Below, in pieces: positions 41,101 to 50,674 of a stretch of 64,000 bases of DNA (positions are counted from its first letter, which is position 1; every line of letters starts with the position of its first letter). Position numbers and translations under genes: made by a program. The notes beneath the pieces are model-generated. The model had not been told where the DNA came from, did no database searches, and saw only the letters and a program-made list of their open reading frames with translations. The DNA is from Labrenzia sp. VG12 (lineage in GTDB: Bacteria > Pseudomonadota > Alphaproteobacteria > Rhizobiales > Stappiaceae): NCBI RefSeq assembly GCF_002237595.1, contig NZ_CP022529.1, forward strand, positions 1,426,001-1,490,000, given 5' to 3'.

Positions 41101-43527
41101 ATGAATTTCCTGAAATTCGCTTCTGATCTGAAGTTTGGCGTAAAAGTCGGCGGCAGTTTTGCAGCTGTTGTTGCGCTTACAGGAATTGTCGGCGGCGTTG
41201 GCGCATACAGCGTGATGACCCTCTCCGAACGGATGGAAGTTGCCAAACAGTCGACTTCTACCATTGCGCAATTGCAAAGCCTCGCCAGCAAGCGCGAAAA
41301 TTATCTATCGACCCAAGACACTGCTTCCGCTGAAGAGGCGCTGAAAAGCATTGGTTCCCTCGGTGGCGAACTGGAGATCCTGCAGACCCAACTGATGGCC
41401 GACCCTCAGGCGCAGATGCCGGTTCAGGAGGCTGCCAAAGCAGTGAGGGACTTTGGTGAAGCTTTCCAGGCAGTCGTTCTGCTGACGGACGCTCAAAAGG
41501 AAAAACAGGCTCAGCTGGACAGTGCTGTTCAGAGTCTTGAAGCCGCCGCGTCCCAAATTCTCGGCAAATCCCTGATGGCGCGCGACGGCGTCAGCCAGGA
41601 CGAAACAAATGCGCGCAAGACTTTGGTTCTTGCCAACAAGGTCGGTCAGGCTGCCGCAGGCTTCCAGGAAGAATCGCTGACCTTGCAAAACCTCTTCAAT
41701 GCGGCAGCCAACAATGCAAAGCAGCTTGCCGACATCAAGGAACGGGTTGCAAAGCTGGTGCCGTCTGCAAAGCAGATGGCCGCAAACAGCTTTGAGGGCG
41801 TGGACCCTGGCAAGTTCTCGCAGCTCGCGGCAAAGACGGCTGAACTGGAACAGACCCTCGACAAGCTTTCGCAGACCAAGGACTACATCGAGATCTTTGA
41901 CCTGACGGATGCCGCCAAGGCCGGCTTCGAAACCCTGGTTTCAAGCGTCAAGGAGATCCGGTCGCAGGCGAATGTTGCAATTGACAACGTCTATGCGCAG
42001 GCTGATGAAATCAATCAGCGTTTCTATGTTGTTGACAGTGCCGCAGATACGGTCATGCAGATTGAAGCCGATGCAAATGCGGTGAAGGCGGCTGCCTTCT
42101 ATTTCATGCTGAAGCCGGACGACACCTCGGAGGCTGCAGTCACCAAGGGCATTGAGGACCTCAACAAGCTTGCCTCGCGCCTGGAAAAAAGCGCCAAGGA
42201 TTTCCCGGCAATTGCCGACCAGGTCCCCGCGGTCAAGGCGTCTCTGGACTCGTTCGGTTCAAGCTTTGCCGAACTGGCGACAAACCAGTTCGACCTCGCC
42301 AGCAAGATTGGTGAGATGAAGGAACAGTCGCAGACCGTCCAGGCACGGATTTCCGAAATCTCCGCGGAACAAAGCGAGGCAGCCCAGGCGTCCAGCACCA
42401 ACGCGCTGAGTGTGATCACCCTTGCCCTTCTGGCCGCCGTTCTGGCCGGCGTCGGCATGGCGGTCGCTCTGAATTTCGCCGTGACCCGGCCGCTGCGCCG
42501 CACCACCGAGACCATGTCGCAGCTCGCCGATGGCAACACTGATGTTGATATCGACGGCGTCGAGCGTGGCGACGAGATCGGCGACATGAGCCGCACCATG
42601 CAGGTGTTCCGCGACAATGCCGTGGAGCGGGTCCGGCTTCAGTCAGAGACCGAACAGGAGCAGCAGTTTCGCGCCGAACGGCAAGCGCGGGTCGAAGACC
42701 TGATTTCCACCTTCCGTGAAAAGGCAACTGAAGTTCTTGGATCTGTTGGAGAAACAGCCACGACCCTCGACGGGACCGCACAGGACCTCAGCGCGATTGC
42801 CAGCCAGAGTTCCAGTCTCGCCGACAGCACTTATGGTGTGACCGACGAAGCCACCCAGAACGTTCAGACAGTCGCCAGCGCCGCCGAGGAACTGGCCGCT
42901 TCGATTGCGGAAATCTCGCGTCAGGTCAACCAGACAACCCAAGTCGTGGACCGGGCGACACAGGGCACCCAGGTCACTAACGAGAAGGTTCAGGGCCTGT
43001 CGACCGCTGCGACAAAGATCGGTGAAGTGGTCAGCCTGATTCAGGCCATTGCCGAACAGACAAATCTGCTGGCACTCAATGCCACCATTGAAGCTGCACG
43101 TGCCGGGGAAGCCGGCAAGGGCTTTGCCGTTGTCGCGGCAGAAGTGAAAGAGCTCGCGACGCAGACCTCCAAGGCGACGGAAGAGATCTCCTCGCAGATT
43201 TCCGAGATCCAGGGAGCGACCAAAGATGCCGTAACCGCGATCGAGGCGATCACGCAGACCATGGACGAAGTCAACGAGTACACCTCAACCATCGCTGCAG
43301 CTGTTGAACAGCAAGGCGCCGCGACCAACGAGATCTCCGTGAACGTCCAACGCGCTGCGGAAGGCACCGGATCAGTGAAAACCAACATGTCGGATCTGTC
43401 ACAGGCCGTTTCCCAGACCAGTCAGAACGCCAACCTGGTGCTGGGCGCCTCCAGCGAGCTGTCGCAGAAGACCGAAGGCCTGAAACAGGAAGTCAATCAC
43501 TTCCTGGACAATGTGGCGAACGCCTGA
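41101..43527 (+). CDS. Methyl-accepting chemotaxis protein
   Basis: An 808-residue chemoreceptor. Membrane helix 1 is about residues 14-38 and helix 2 about 432-455; between them lies a periplasmic domain of nearly 400 residues, long, helical and Ala/Gln/Lys/Glu-rich, so probably a helical-bundle sensor. A HAMP linker (VTRPLRRTTETMSQLADGN) follows, then the signalling domain with the invariant hairpin tip EQTNLLALNATIEAARAGE. It ends in HFLDNVANA with no CheR-binding pentapeptide. The ligand is unknown. It interrupts a conserved housekeeping order and is flanked by terminators on both sides. Confidence 0.93.
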   Translation: MNFLKFASDLKFGVKVGGSFAAVVALTGIVGGVGAYSVMTLSERMEVAKQSTSTIAQLQSLASKRENYLSTQDTASAEEALKSIGSLGGELEILQTQLMADPQAQMPVQEAAKAVRDFGEAFQAVVLLTDAQKEKQAQLDSAVQSLEAAASQILGKSLMARDGVSQDETNARKTLVLANKVGQAAAGFQEESLTLQNLFNAAANNAKQLADIKERVAKLVPSAKQMAANSFEGVDPGKFSQLAAKTAELEQTLDKLSQTKDYIEIFDLTDAAKAGFETLVSSVKEIRSQANVAIDNVYAQADEINQRFYVVDSAADTVMQIEADANAVKAAAFYFMLKPDDTSEAAVTKGIEDLNKLASRLEKSAKDFPAIADQVPAVKASLDSFGSSFAELATNQFDLASKIGEMKEQSQTVQARISEISAEQSEAAQASSTNALSVITLALLAAVLAGVGMAVALNFAVTRPLRRTTETMSQLADGNTDVDIDGVERGDEIGDMSRTMQVFRDNAVERVRLQSETEQEQQFRAERQARVEDLISTFREKATEVLGSVGETATTLDGTAQDLSAIASQSSSLADSTYGVTDEATQNVQTVASAAEELAASIAEISRQVNQTTQVVDRATQGTQVTNEKVQGLSTAATKIGEVVSLIQAIAEQTNLLALNATIEAARAGEAGKGFAVVAAEVKELATQTSKATEEISSQISEIQGATKDAVTAIEAITQTMDEVNEYTSTIAAAVEQQGAATNEISVNVQRAAEGTGSVKTNMSDLSQAVSQTSQNANLVLGASSELSQKTEGLKQEVNHFLDNVANA

Positions 43528-43549
43528 ACCAGACCCTTTTCAAACAACA

Positions 43550-43585
43550 AACCCCGGAGGCGACGGCTTCCGGGGTTTTCTTTTG
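43550..43585. terminator. Terminator between the chemoreceptor and lpxB genes
   Basis: A 9-bp perfect stem (43550-43558 with 43569-43577) and a 10-base loop, with TTTTCTTTT on the plus strand and TTTGTTGTTTG on the minus strand. It sits between convergent genes and can serve both. Confidence 0.85.
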
Positions 43586-43619
43586 CTTTCCCGTCAGTTG
43601 CGCGTGAGGCTGACTGAGC

Positions 43620-44810
43620 TCACTCCTCAGGGAATGACTTCATGGCCGCCAGAACAACATCAGCCGCTGCTGCCCGCTGGCTGTAGCCATCCGGCAATCT
43701 CATCTCCACATCAAGACGTTTCAGTTCCGCGATCTGCAGGTCGCGCTCAGGGCCGCCCCTGAGCAAACCTACCAGATGATCCGCCAGGATTTGGGGCTGA
43801 ACTTCCTCATCGAGAAATTCCGGGATCGCCTTGTTGCCCAGGATGATATTCGGCAGCACAAAGGACTCCACGCTTGCAAACTCGAAGACCTTGTTCAGAT
43901 CCTTTATCCGCCGAAAAAACCAGTCGACCTTGTAAGCAACCACCATTGGCACGCCAGAGAGCGCAAGCTCCAGGGAAACCGTACCGGAGGCCGCAAGCGC
44001 GGCGTGAGCCTGCCGAAAGGCAGCCTTTTTTGCGGCATCGCCGGTCACGATGTCCGGCTGAACAGGCCAGCCGGCAACGCCCTCCCGTATTCTATTTTCC
44101 AAATGCGAAACCGCAGGAAGAACGATCCTGAGGTTGGGAACCTGATCCGCCACCAGTGTCAGGGTTTGGCCGAAGTCTCCCAAAAGACGATCGATTTCGC
44201 TTCCGCGGCTCCCCGGCAAAACAACGAGAACGGGCAGGTTTTCTTCGAGCGGCGTCCGTTCGCCGTCCGACGGCCTGAGTTCGTCTGCCTTTTCGCATAG
44301 TGGATGGCCGACATAGTGCGTTCTGGGTCCGCCAAGGCGCTTGTGAACCGCTGGTTCGAATGGCAGCAGCGCCAGCAACTCATCCACATAGGCACTCATC
44401 TTCTTCGCGCGGCCAGGGCGCCAGGCCCAGACCGACGGCGACACATAGCCAACCACGGGAATATGAGGAGCCCGTTTCCGCACGCGCTTTGCAACATTAT
44501 GCGTAAAATCAGGACTGTCGACGATCACCAGCACGTCCGGTTTGGCGGCAACCACCGCGTCCACCGTCTGGTACACCCGCCGTACAATGAGCGGCAACCT
44601 GGCGATCACTGCCGTCAGTCCCATGACAGAGACATCGCTCATGTTGAAGAAACTGGTCAGACCGAGGCCGGTCATCTTTTCGCCGCCAACCCCACAATAG
44701 CGGACACCTTCGCCAAGACGGTCATTCAGGGCCTTCATGAGCTCAGAGCCGAGCTGATCGCCCGATTCTTCTCCCGCCACGATGCAGATAGTTGGCATCC
44801 GGCCTGTCAT
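43620..44810 (-). CDS. lpxB: Lipid-A-disaccharide synthase LpxB
   Basis: A 396-residue GT-B glycosyltransferase that joins UDP-diacylglucosamine to lipid X in lipid A synthesis. Landmarks: CIVAGEESGDQLGSELMKAL, PDVLVIVDSPDFTHNVAKRVR, YVSPSVWAWRPGRAKKM, VVLPGSRGSEIDRLL and ALAASGTVSLELALSGVPMVVAYK. Its ATG overlaps the lpxI stop by four bases, the last step of a coupled lpx cluster. Confidence 0.97.
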   Translation of the reverse strand: MTGRMPTICIVAGEESGDQLGSELMKALNDRLGEGVRYCGVGGEKMTGLGLTSFFNMSDVSVMGLTAVIARLPLIVRRVYQTVDAVVAAKPDVLVIVDSPDFTHNVAKRVRKRAPHIPVVGYVSPSVWAWRPGRAKKMSAYVDELLALLPFEPAVHKRLGGPRTHYVGHPLCEKADELRPSDGERTPLEENLPVLVVLPGSRGSEIDRLLGDFGQTLTLVADQVPNLRIVLPAVSHLENRIREGVAGWPVQPDIVTGDAAKKAAFRQAHAALAASGTVSLELALSGVPMVVAYKVDWFFRRIKDLNKVFEFASVESFVLPNIILGNKAIPEFLDEEVQPQILADHLVGLLRGGPERDLQIAELKRLDVEMRLPDGYSQRAAAADVVLAAMKSFPEE

Positions 44811-45685
44811 GACCGCTCCGTTCCAGCGGCATGAGAAATGCCGATCAGAAACACTTTCGACTGGTTGGCCTTGCGGATGGTTTCCTCGCGCTCGGCAATC
44901 AGCGCGCCATCTGCTTCCACGGCAATGCCGGCGAGACCCGCGGCAACAGCAAGATCAATGGTATTCGGACCAACAGCTGGAAGGTCGACCCGAAGATCCT
45001 GGTTGGGTTTGGCCGTTTTCACGAGAACACCCGATCGCCCCTTGTTCCGGATGCGTCCGATCCTTTTCAGATCGGCACAGCGCTGCAGCATCGCGTCTGT
45101 GCCTTCTGCCCCTTCCAGGGCAACGACCCGGCCCCCGATGGCGACAGCCGCCTGTCCGATATCCAGTTCACCAAGTTTTTCAGTTGCAGCGAGAGCCAAT
45201 TCGACGTCACGCCAATCGGCCTCCCTGGGCTGTACCTTGCCCAGAACTCCGCTTGAAGCCAACAGTTGCGGCGCAACGTCCTTGATCCCCACGACGCGGT
45301 ATCCTTCCTTCTCAAACAGCCGGATGACCTTGGTCAGCAGACTGTCATCACCGCCAGCCAGGGCGCGTATGATTGCAGGCAAGCGTTTCAAGGTCCCGAA
45401 ATCACCCAGAATGGACGTGAAATCAGGGCGTTTGGAAACACCACCTATCAGCAGGACATCCTGGCAGTCATTGGACTTCAGAAACCTGTAGAGCCGGCCA
45501 ATCTCACCCCAGCCGAGTTCCGCGTGGGCGCGCGCTCGGGTTGCCTGATCCGCTTCTCCTCTGATGGCCACAATCCTGAAATCGCGGCCTGCGGAAACGA
45601 GACCGTCTGCCACCTGTCGCGGCAAGGTTCCGTTACCGGCGATCAATGCGATACGGGGCGCATCTTGCAGGGTCCTGCCTGCCAT
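44807..45685 (-). CDS. lpxI: UDP-2,3-diacylglucosamine diphosphatase LpxI
   Basis: A 292-residue LpxI, which releases UMP to make lipid X. It replaces LpxH in most alphaproteobacteria. Family wording is clear: RIALIAGNGTLPRQVADGL, GEIGRLYRFLKSNDCQDVLLIGGVSKRPDF, DDSLLTKVIRLFEKEGYRVVG, GRSGVLVKTAKPNQDLRVDLPAVGPNT and the end GIAVEADGALIAERE. It lies between lpxA and lpxB, its usual place. Confidence 0.95.
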   Translation of the reverse strand: MAGRTLQDAPRIALIAGNGTLPRQVADGLVSAGRDFRIVAIRGEADQATRARAHAELGWGEIGRLYRFLKSNDCQDVLLIGGVSKRPDFTSILGDFGTLKRLPAIIRALAGGDDSLLTKVIRLFEKEGYRVVGIKDVAPQLLASSGVLGKVQPREADWRDVELALAATEKLGELDIGQAAVAIGGRVVALEGAEGTDAMLQRCADLKRIGRIRNKGRSGVLVKTAKPNQDLRVDLPAVGPNTIDLAVAAGLAGIAVEADGALIAEREETIRKANQSKVFLIGISHAAGTERS

Positions 45686-45689
45686 GACC

Positions 45690-46487
45690 TCAATCTTCGC
45701 TGCGCGGCGTACAGAAGCGCCGGTCTTCCTTTTCCAGGATAAAGTCGGTCACTGTCTTGACCAGCGGTTGGTCAGCCTGCTCGGCAGCCAGGGCCTCCGC
45801 TCGGCCACGCAACGTGCCCTCTTCGACCTCGAACAGGGCCCGGTAGGCCGCGCGCAGCGCATGGATCTGCTCACGCGGCAAGCCCTTTCGCTTCAATCCG
45901 ATCAGGTTGAGGCCTGCCAGTCGCGCCCGGTCACCAATGACGGAACCGTAAGGAATAACATCGAATTCCACTCCCGTCATACCGCCGACGATAGCGCCCG
46001 TTCCGATCCGGGACCACTGACGAACGGCACTGAGGCCGCCCATGATGACAAAGTCCGCAAGTTCAACGTGGCCGGCCAGCGTTGCGTTGTTGGCAAGAAT
46101 GGCGTGATTTCCGACCAGGCAGTCGTGTCCTACATGAGATCCCATCATGAACAGGCAATTATCACCGACGCGCGTCACGCCGCCGCCGCCCTCTGTTCCC
46201 GGGTTCATCGTAACGTGTTCGCGGATCTGGTTGTTGGCCCCGATTTCAAGCCGCGAAACCTCACCGGCAAATTTCAGATCCTGAGGCTTGTGCCCGATGC
46301 TGGCAAACGGAAAAATATGCGTACCTGGACCAACATGGGTGTGTCCGGCCACCGCAACATGCGCTTCCAGAACGACATTGTCGGAAAGCGAGACATTACC
46401 GCCCACAATGGAATACGGACCAATACGGACATTTTCGCCGATTTTGGCACCGTCTTCGACAATGGCGGTAGGATGAATTTCAGTCAT
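45690..46487 (-). CDS. lpxA: UDP-N-acetylglucosamine acyltransferase LpxA
   Basis: A 265-residue left-handed beta-helix enzyme that makes the first acylation of lipid A synthesis. The N-terminal part repeats the hexapeptide pattern (IHPTAIVEDGAKIGENVRIGPYSIV). The catalytic histidine is in SHVGHDCLVGNHAILANN, and NLIGLKRKGLPREQIHALRAAYR marks the C-terminal helical domain. It follows fabZ by 6 bp and precedes lpxI by 4 bp. Confidence 0.97.
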   Translation of the reverse strand: MTEIHPTAIVEDGAKIGENVRIGPYSIVGGNVSLSDNVVLEAHVAVAGHTHVGPGTHIFPFASIGHKPQDLKFAGEVSRLEIGANNQIREHVTMNPGTEGGGGVTRVGDNCLFMMGSHVGHDCLVGNHAILANNATLAGHVELADFVIMGGLSAVRQWSRIGTGAIVGGMTGVEFDVIPYGSVIGDRARLAGLNLIGLKRKGLPREQIHALRAAYRALFEVEEGTLRGRAEALAAEQADQPLVKTVTDFILEKEDRRFCTPRSED

Positions 46488-46493
46488 GCAACC

Positions 46494-46958
46494 TCACGCA
46501 TCTATCAGCATGGCGCTGACTTCCGCTTCCGCAACCTTTTTGCCGTCTACAAGCGCGACGGCATCGAATTTCCAGATATTGGCACGCTGCTTGATTTTCT
46601 TGACGTGAAAGTGAACCTGATCGCCGGGCTCCACAGGCTTGCGGAACTTGGCCTTGTCGATGGTCATGAAATAGACCAACTGTGGCGGCGCATCATCCCC
46701 CCGCGCATGTACACACAGAGCCCCGGCGGTCTGCGCCATGGCCTCGATGAGCAACACACCTGGAAAAACGGGTCTTTCCGGAAAGTGTCCGGTAAAGTGA
46801 GGCTCGTTGATGGTGACGTTCTTGATACCAATGCAACTGTTGTCGCCGTCCATTTCAATGATCTTGTCGATCAGGAGAAATGGATAACGGTGCGGCAGCA
46901 GCTTCATGATCTTCATGATGTCTGCGGTCGCCAATGTCTTGTTGTTTTCGTCTTCCAT
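46494..46958 (-). CDS. fabZ: 3-hydroxyacyl-ACP dehydratase FabZ
   Basis: A 154-residue hot-dog-fold dehydratase of fatty acid elongation. The catalytic histidine lies in LLPHRYPFLLIDKI and HFTGHFPERPVFPGVLLIEAMAQTAG, the latter with the catalytic glutamate. It draws hydroxyacyl-ACP towards phospholipid, competing with LpxA, which explains its constant place between lpxD and lpxA. Confidence 0.97.
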   Translation of the reverse strand: MEDENNKTLATADIMKIMKLLPHRYPFLLIDKIIEMDGDNSCIGIKNVTINEPHFTGHFPERPVFPGVLLIEAMAQTAGALCVHARGDDAPPQLVYFMTIDKAKFRKPVEPGDQVHFHVKKIKQRANIWKFDAVALVDGKKVAEAEVSAMLIDA

Positions 46959-47012
46959 AAAAAACCCCTGGGCAGTTGCTGCCGAAAAGTTATCGATTGT
47001 CCGAATTATCGT

Positions 47013-48050
47013 TTACGACCCGCCGCCGCGCTCTGCAAGTTTTCTCAGGGCAGCAACCTCCCTGAACCACTGCTTTACCGGCTTTGCCGGCGTACCGCCG
47101 TATCGCCCACCGGCCGGAAGGTCTTCGCTGACGACGCTGACGGCGGCGACCTGAGACCCCATGCCTATGGTCACGTGCCCTCGAACACCGGTCTGTCCGC
47201 CGATGGCGACAAAGTCCTCCAGCGTACAGCTTCCCGAAAGCCCGACCTGGGACACCAGCACGCAATGCCGACCAACGACAACATTGTGCCCGATCTGGAC
47301 CTGGTTATCGATCTTGGTACCCTCACCGATCATCGTGTCCCGGTTCGCACCCCGGTCAATGGTCGTGTTGGCGCCAATCTCCACGTCATCCTGAATGATG
47401 ACCCGTCCAACCTGCGGCACCTTCAGGTGTCCGCCCGGCCCCATGGCATATCCGAAACCGTCCTGCCCACAGGCGACACCCGGATGCAAAAAGACCCTGT
47501 CTCCAAGCACGGAATGTTGCACGGTAGAATTCGGGCCAATGATACAGTCACGCCCGATCTTGGCGCCACGGCCAATTACGGCATTTGACCGGATGACGGT
47601 TCCTGCACCGATTTCAGCGCCCGCTCCAACAACCGCGCCCGGCTCTACGGTCACATTGTCTTCAAGCCTGGCTTCCGGGTCCACATGCGCCCTCTCGGAG
47701 ACAATCGCATCTCCTTGATCGCGCGGCCGCATGGCCGCCGGATAAAGCTGTGCCAAGACCATTGCCCAGGAACGGTAGGCATCGGCACACACCAGAACCG
47801 CAACACCTTCCGGCACCTTGTCCTTGTGTCTCTTGCCGACCAGACAGGCAGCTGCCGTGGTCGCTTCGAGTTGTTTCAGGTACGCGGTGTTGTCGAAAAA
47901 GACCAAAGCGCCAGGTCCGGCATCTTCAAGCGGACCGACACTCGAGATTTCCAGTGAGGGATCGCCGCGATAAATTTCGGCATTCGCCCACTTGGCGATA
48001 TCGCTCAGCGAAACCGGGGCTGGCGCCTCGAAGAAACTCGGCTCGGACAT
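47013..48050 (-). CDS. lpxD: UDP-3-O-acylglucosamine N-acyltransferase LpxD
   Basis: A 345-residue acyltransferase, third step of lipid A synthesis. An N-terminal uridine-binding domain (to about residue 100) precedes a long hexapeptide beta helix (AVVGAGAEIGAGTVIRSNAVIGRGAKIGRD, in part); the catalytic histidine is in QIGHNVVVGRHCVL. A terminator lies between it and bamA upstream, so lpxD probably has a promoter of its own or depends on read-through. Confidence 0.96.
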   Translation of the reverse strand: MSEPSFFEAPAPVSLSDIAKWANAEIYRGDPSLEISSVGPLEDAGPGALVFFDNTAYLKQLEATTAAACLVGKRHKDKVPEGVAVLVCADAYRSWAMVLAQLYPAAMRPRDQGDAIVSERAHVDPEARLEDNVTVEPGAVVGAGAEIGAGTVIRSNAVIGRGAKIGRDCIIGPNSTVQHSVLGDRVFLHPGVACGQDGFGYAMGPGGHLKVPQVGRVIIQDDVEIGANTTIDRGANRDTMIGEGTKIDNQVQIGHNVVVGRHCVLVSQVGLSGSCTLEDFVAIGGQTGVRGHVTIGMGSQVAAVSVVSEDLPAGGRYGGTPAKPVKQWFREVAALRKLAERGGGS

Positions 48051-48071
48051 GTCGTTACCCTTCTCGCCTCA

Positions 48072-48106
48072 AAACAAAAACGGCCGCCGATCATATCGGC
48101 GGCCGT
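48072..48106 (-). terminator. Terminator between bamA and lpxD
   Basis: A perfect 12-bp stem (48080-48091 with 48095-48106) and a 3-base loop, with TTTTTGTTTT following on the minus strand. It lies 22 bp past the bamA stop and 22 bp before the lpxD start. Confidence 0.9.
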
Positions 48107-48128
48107 AACTGTTCTATGAGACCGCAGT

Positions 48129-50510
48129 TTAGAACCTTGTGCCACCGCTCAGACGGAACACCTGGGTCTTGTCGTCGTCATCCTTGACCAGCGGGTAGGC
48201 AAAGTCGGCGCGGAGCGGACCGAACGGCGAGTTCCAGCGGATACCTGCACCAACGGACGCGCGGATGTTGAAGTCGTTTGAGTCCACCCGGCCGCCATTG
48301 TTCTCGACCAGGTTGACCAGATCGCTGTCGGAGTCCCACAGGGAACCGGCATCTGCGAACACCGCGCCACTCAGGCCGAATTCCTTCGGAAGGACCGGGA
48401 ACGGGAAACGTGTCTCGGCCGTGGCAGCGAAGTAGAACTGGCCACCAAGAGCGTCACCGGTCCCTGCGTCACGCGGGCCAATGCCCTGGTTTTCGAAACC
48501 GCGCACAAGGTTGCCACCCAGCATGAACTGTTCGGAAACACGCAGCCGCTCGTCACCAAGGGCGAAGATGTTGCCACCGCGAACGGACAGGCTACCAACG
48601 AGACCGTAGTCTGCCAGGATTTCCTTGTAGGCACGTGCCTGAGCTTCGGTCTTGACGTAGAAGCTGTCGCCACCGAGACCGGCAAATTCCTGACCGAAGG
48701 AAACGTACAGACCGTCAGTCGGGTCAAGGTTCCGGTCAAGGGTGTTGTACCGCAGCTCATAGCCGGCAAGGGACGTCAGATATGTGCCGAGCGAGTCACA
48801 CACAGCCAGCGACAGACTCGAGGTGTCGCAGTTGTTGATGCCGGTAGACTTGTTGTCGGGGTCCGAGTTGTCCTCAGAGAAGATGTTATAGAACAGGCGA
48901 AGCGTCAGCTCTTCCTCGCGCAGCGGCAAGGTGAAACCGAAACCGCCACCGGTCTTCTTCTGGTCAAACGAACGGTAGTCATTGGCATCGTCGATCTTGC
49001 GATACACGTCCAGATCAAGAGCCACCCTGCGTCCCATGAAGAACGGTTCGACAAAGCGGAACTCGTAGGACTGCGTGTCTGTACCGCCACCAACCGCGAC
49101 TTTGACGAACTGACCGCGACCCAGGAAGTTTTTCTCTGTCAGAGAAATATCACCGATCACGCCATCGACCGTCGAATAGCCAACACCGAAGGAAATCTCA
49201 CCGGTCGGTTTTTCCTCGACACGGACATTCACCACAACACGGTCAGGAGAGCTGCCCTGTTGCGTGGTCACAGACACCTTCTCGAAGAAGCCGAGATTGC
49301 GCAACCGCCGCTCAGCCTTGTCGATCAGGGCACGGTTGAAGGCATCACCTTCAGCAATATCGAATTCGCGGCGAATGACATATTCGCGGGTGCGATCGTT
49401 GCCAATGATGTTGATGCGCTCGACATAGGCCCGCGGACCTTCTTCGATATAGTAGATCAGCGAAATCGTGTTGTTGTCATAGTCGCGAGCACCACGCGGC
49501 CGAACACGCGCAAAGGCATAGCCTTCTTCCGAGACACGCAGCGTAATATCTTCAACCGTCTGCTCAACGCGAAGCGAGTTGAACGTGCGGCCACTCTTGG
49601 TCCGAACCAGGCGACGCAGTTCTTCCGGATCGACATCCGGGATCGTCGATACGATTTCCACATCGCCGATCTCGTACTTCTCGCCCTCATCGACGGTGAA
49701 GGTCACGTAGAAGATGTTCTGCTCGCGATCGAGGTCGGCGCTAACCGAAACGATACGGAAATCGGCATAGCCCTTCTTGTTGTAGTACTGACGCAGAAGC
49801 TCTTCGTCAGCAGCAAGCCGATCGGGATCGTACGTATCCGTGCTGCGCAGCCAGCTCAACAGACCGCTTTCGCGCGTCCGGATCACGTCACGCAGGCGAC
49901 CGTCGCTGAACGCGTTGTTGCCAATGAAGCTGATCCGCTCAACGCCGGTTTTTGCACCTTCATTGATCTCGAAAACCAGATCGACGCGGTTCTGGCCGCG
50001 GTCGATGATCTGCGGATCAACGGATGCACCGTACCGTCCGGACCGGCGATAGGCTTCAAGAATGTTCTGAACGTCAGCCTGAACCTTGGCGCGCGACAGC
50101 ATCGAGCGCGGCTGAGACCGCACGGCTGTTTCAAGCGCGTCATCCTTGATCTTGCGGTTACCCTCGAACGAAACCCGATTAATGATCGGGTTCTCCGTAA
50201 CGGTAACGACCACGGTGCTGCCACGCGGGGTGATATCAACCGTGGCAAACAGGCCGGTTGCATAAAGCGCCTTCAAGCTCTCATCGACATCGAAGGCGCT
50301 GTACGAGCGCCCGGGCACGATGGTCAGGTAGCTGATAACCGTTTCATCCTCGACACGGGTGTTCCCGTTGACCTGGATGTTGCGGGCGACGGCTGCTTCT
50401 GCCTCGCTGACAAGCGACACAGGCCCAAAGGCCTGCGGCATGGCCGAACCGGCCGTGAAAATCGCTGCCGCAAGCAGAACGGCCCGTGTAAGTTTCTGCA
50501 ATCGCTGCAT
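48129..50510 (-). CDS. bamA: Outer-membrane assembly protein BamA
   Basis: A 793-residue outer-membrane protein. Signal peptide about 1-30; five POTRA domains follow to about residue 430 (phrases NTRVEDETVISYLTI, FEGNRKIKDDAL, FIGNNAFSDGRLRD, INIIGNDRTREYVIRREF); then a 16-strand barrel with the lid motif FVRGFEN-like LVRGFENQGIGPRD and a terminal phenylalanine (LSGGTRF). It folds and inserts outer-membrane barrel proteins. It follows rseP and ends at a strong terminator. Confidence 0.97.
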   Translation of the reverse strand: MQRLQKLTRAVLLAAAIFTAGSAMPQAFGPVSLVSEAEAAVARNIQVNGNTRVEDETVISYLTIVPGRSYSAFDVDESLKALYATGLFATVDITPRGSTVVVTVTENPIINRVSFEGNRKIKDDALETAVRSQPRSMLSRAKVQADVQNILEAYRRSGRYGASVDPQIIDRGQNRVDLVFEINEGAKTGVERISFIGNNAFSDGRLRDVIRTRESGLLSWLRSTDTYDPDRLAADEELLRQYYNKKGYADFRIVSVSADLDREQNIFYVTFTVDEGEKYEIGDVEIVSTIPDVDPEELRRLVRTKSGRTFNSLRVEQTVEDITLRVSEEGYAFARVRPRGARDYDNNTISLIYYIEEGPRAYVERINIIGNDRTREYVIRREFDIAEGDAFNRALIDKAERRLRNLGFFEKVSVTTQQGSSPDRVVVNVRVEEKPTGEISFGVGYSTVDGVIGDISLTEKNFLGRGQFVKVAVGGGTDTQSYEFRFVEPFFMGRRVALDLDVYRKIDDANDYRSFDQKKTGGGFGFTLPLREEELTLRLFYNIFSEDNSDPDNKSTGINNCDTSSLSLAVCDSLGTYLTSLAGYELRYNTLDRNLDPTDGLYVSFGQEFAGLGGDSFYVKTEAQARAYKEILADYGLVGSLSVRGGNIFALGDERLRVSEQFMLGGNLVRGFENQGIGPRDAGTGDALGGQFYFAATAETRFPFPVLPKEFGLSGAVFADAGSLWDSDSDLVNLVENNGGRVDSNDFNIRASVGAGIRWNSPFGPLRADFAYPLVKDDDDKTQVFRLSGGTRF

Positions 50511-50674
50511 TATTGCGCTATGCCTTTGTTTTTAATACCCCTCCCGGGAATCCGCACTCACCCCAGCAGATTCTCGGAACCGACGAGTGTTTTATAGGTT
50601 TTTACCGATAACGCAACCGCCCTTCCGGGCTGAAAGCGATTTAGTCTGAAGACGTTGCGTCAATGTCACGGGTC

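Noticed and set aside
45564..47588. Open frame of 674 codons on the plus strand across lpxI, lpxA, fabZ and lpxD
   Set aside because: It is antisense to four well-recognised genes, His/Arg-rich with no family pattern, and results from high GC in the wobble position.
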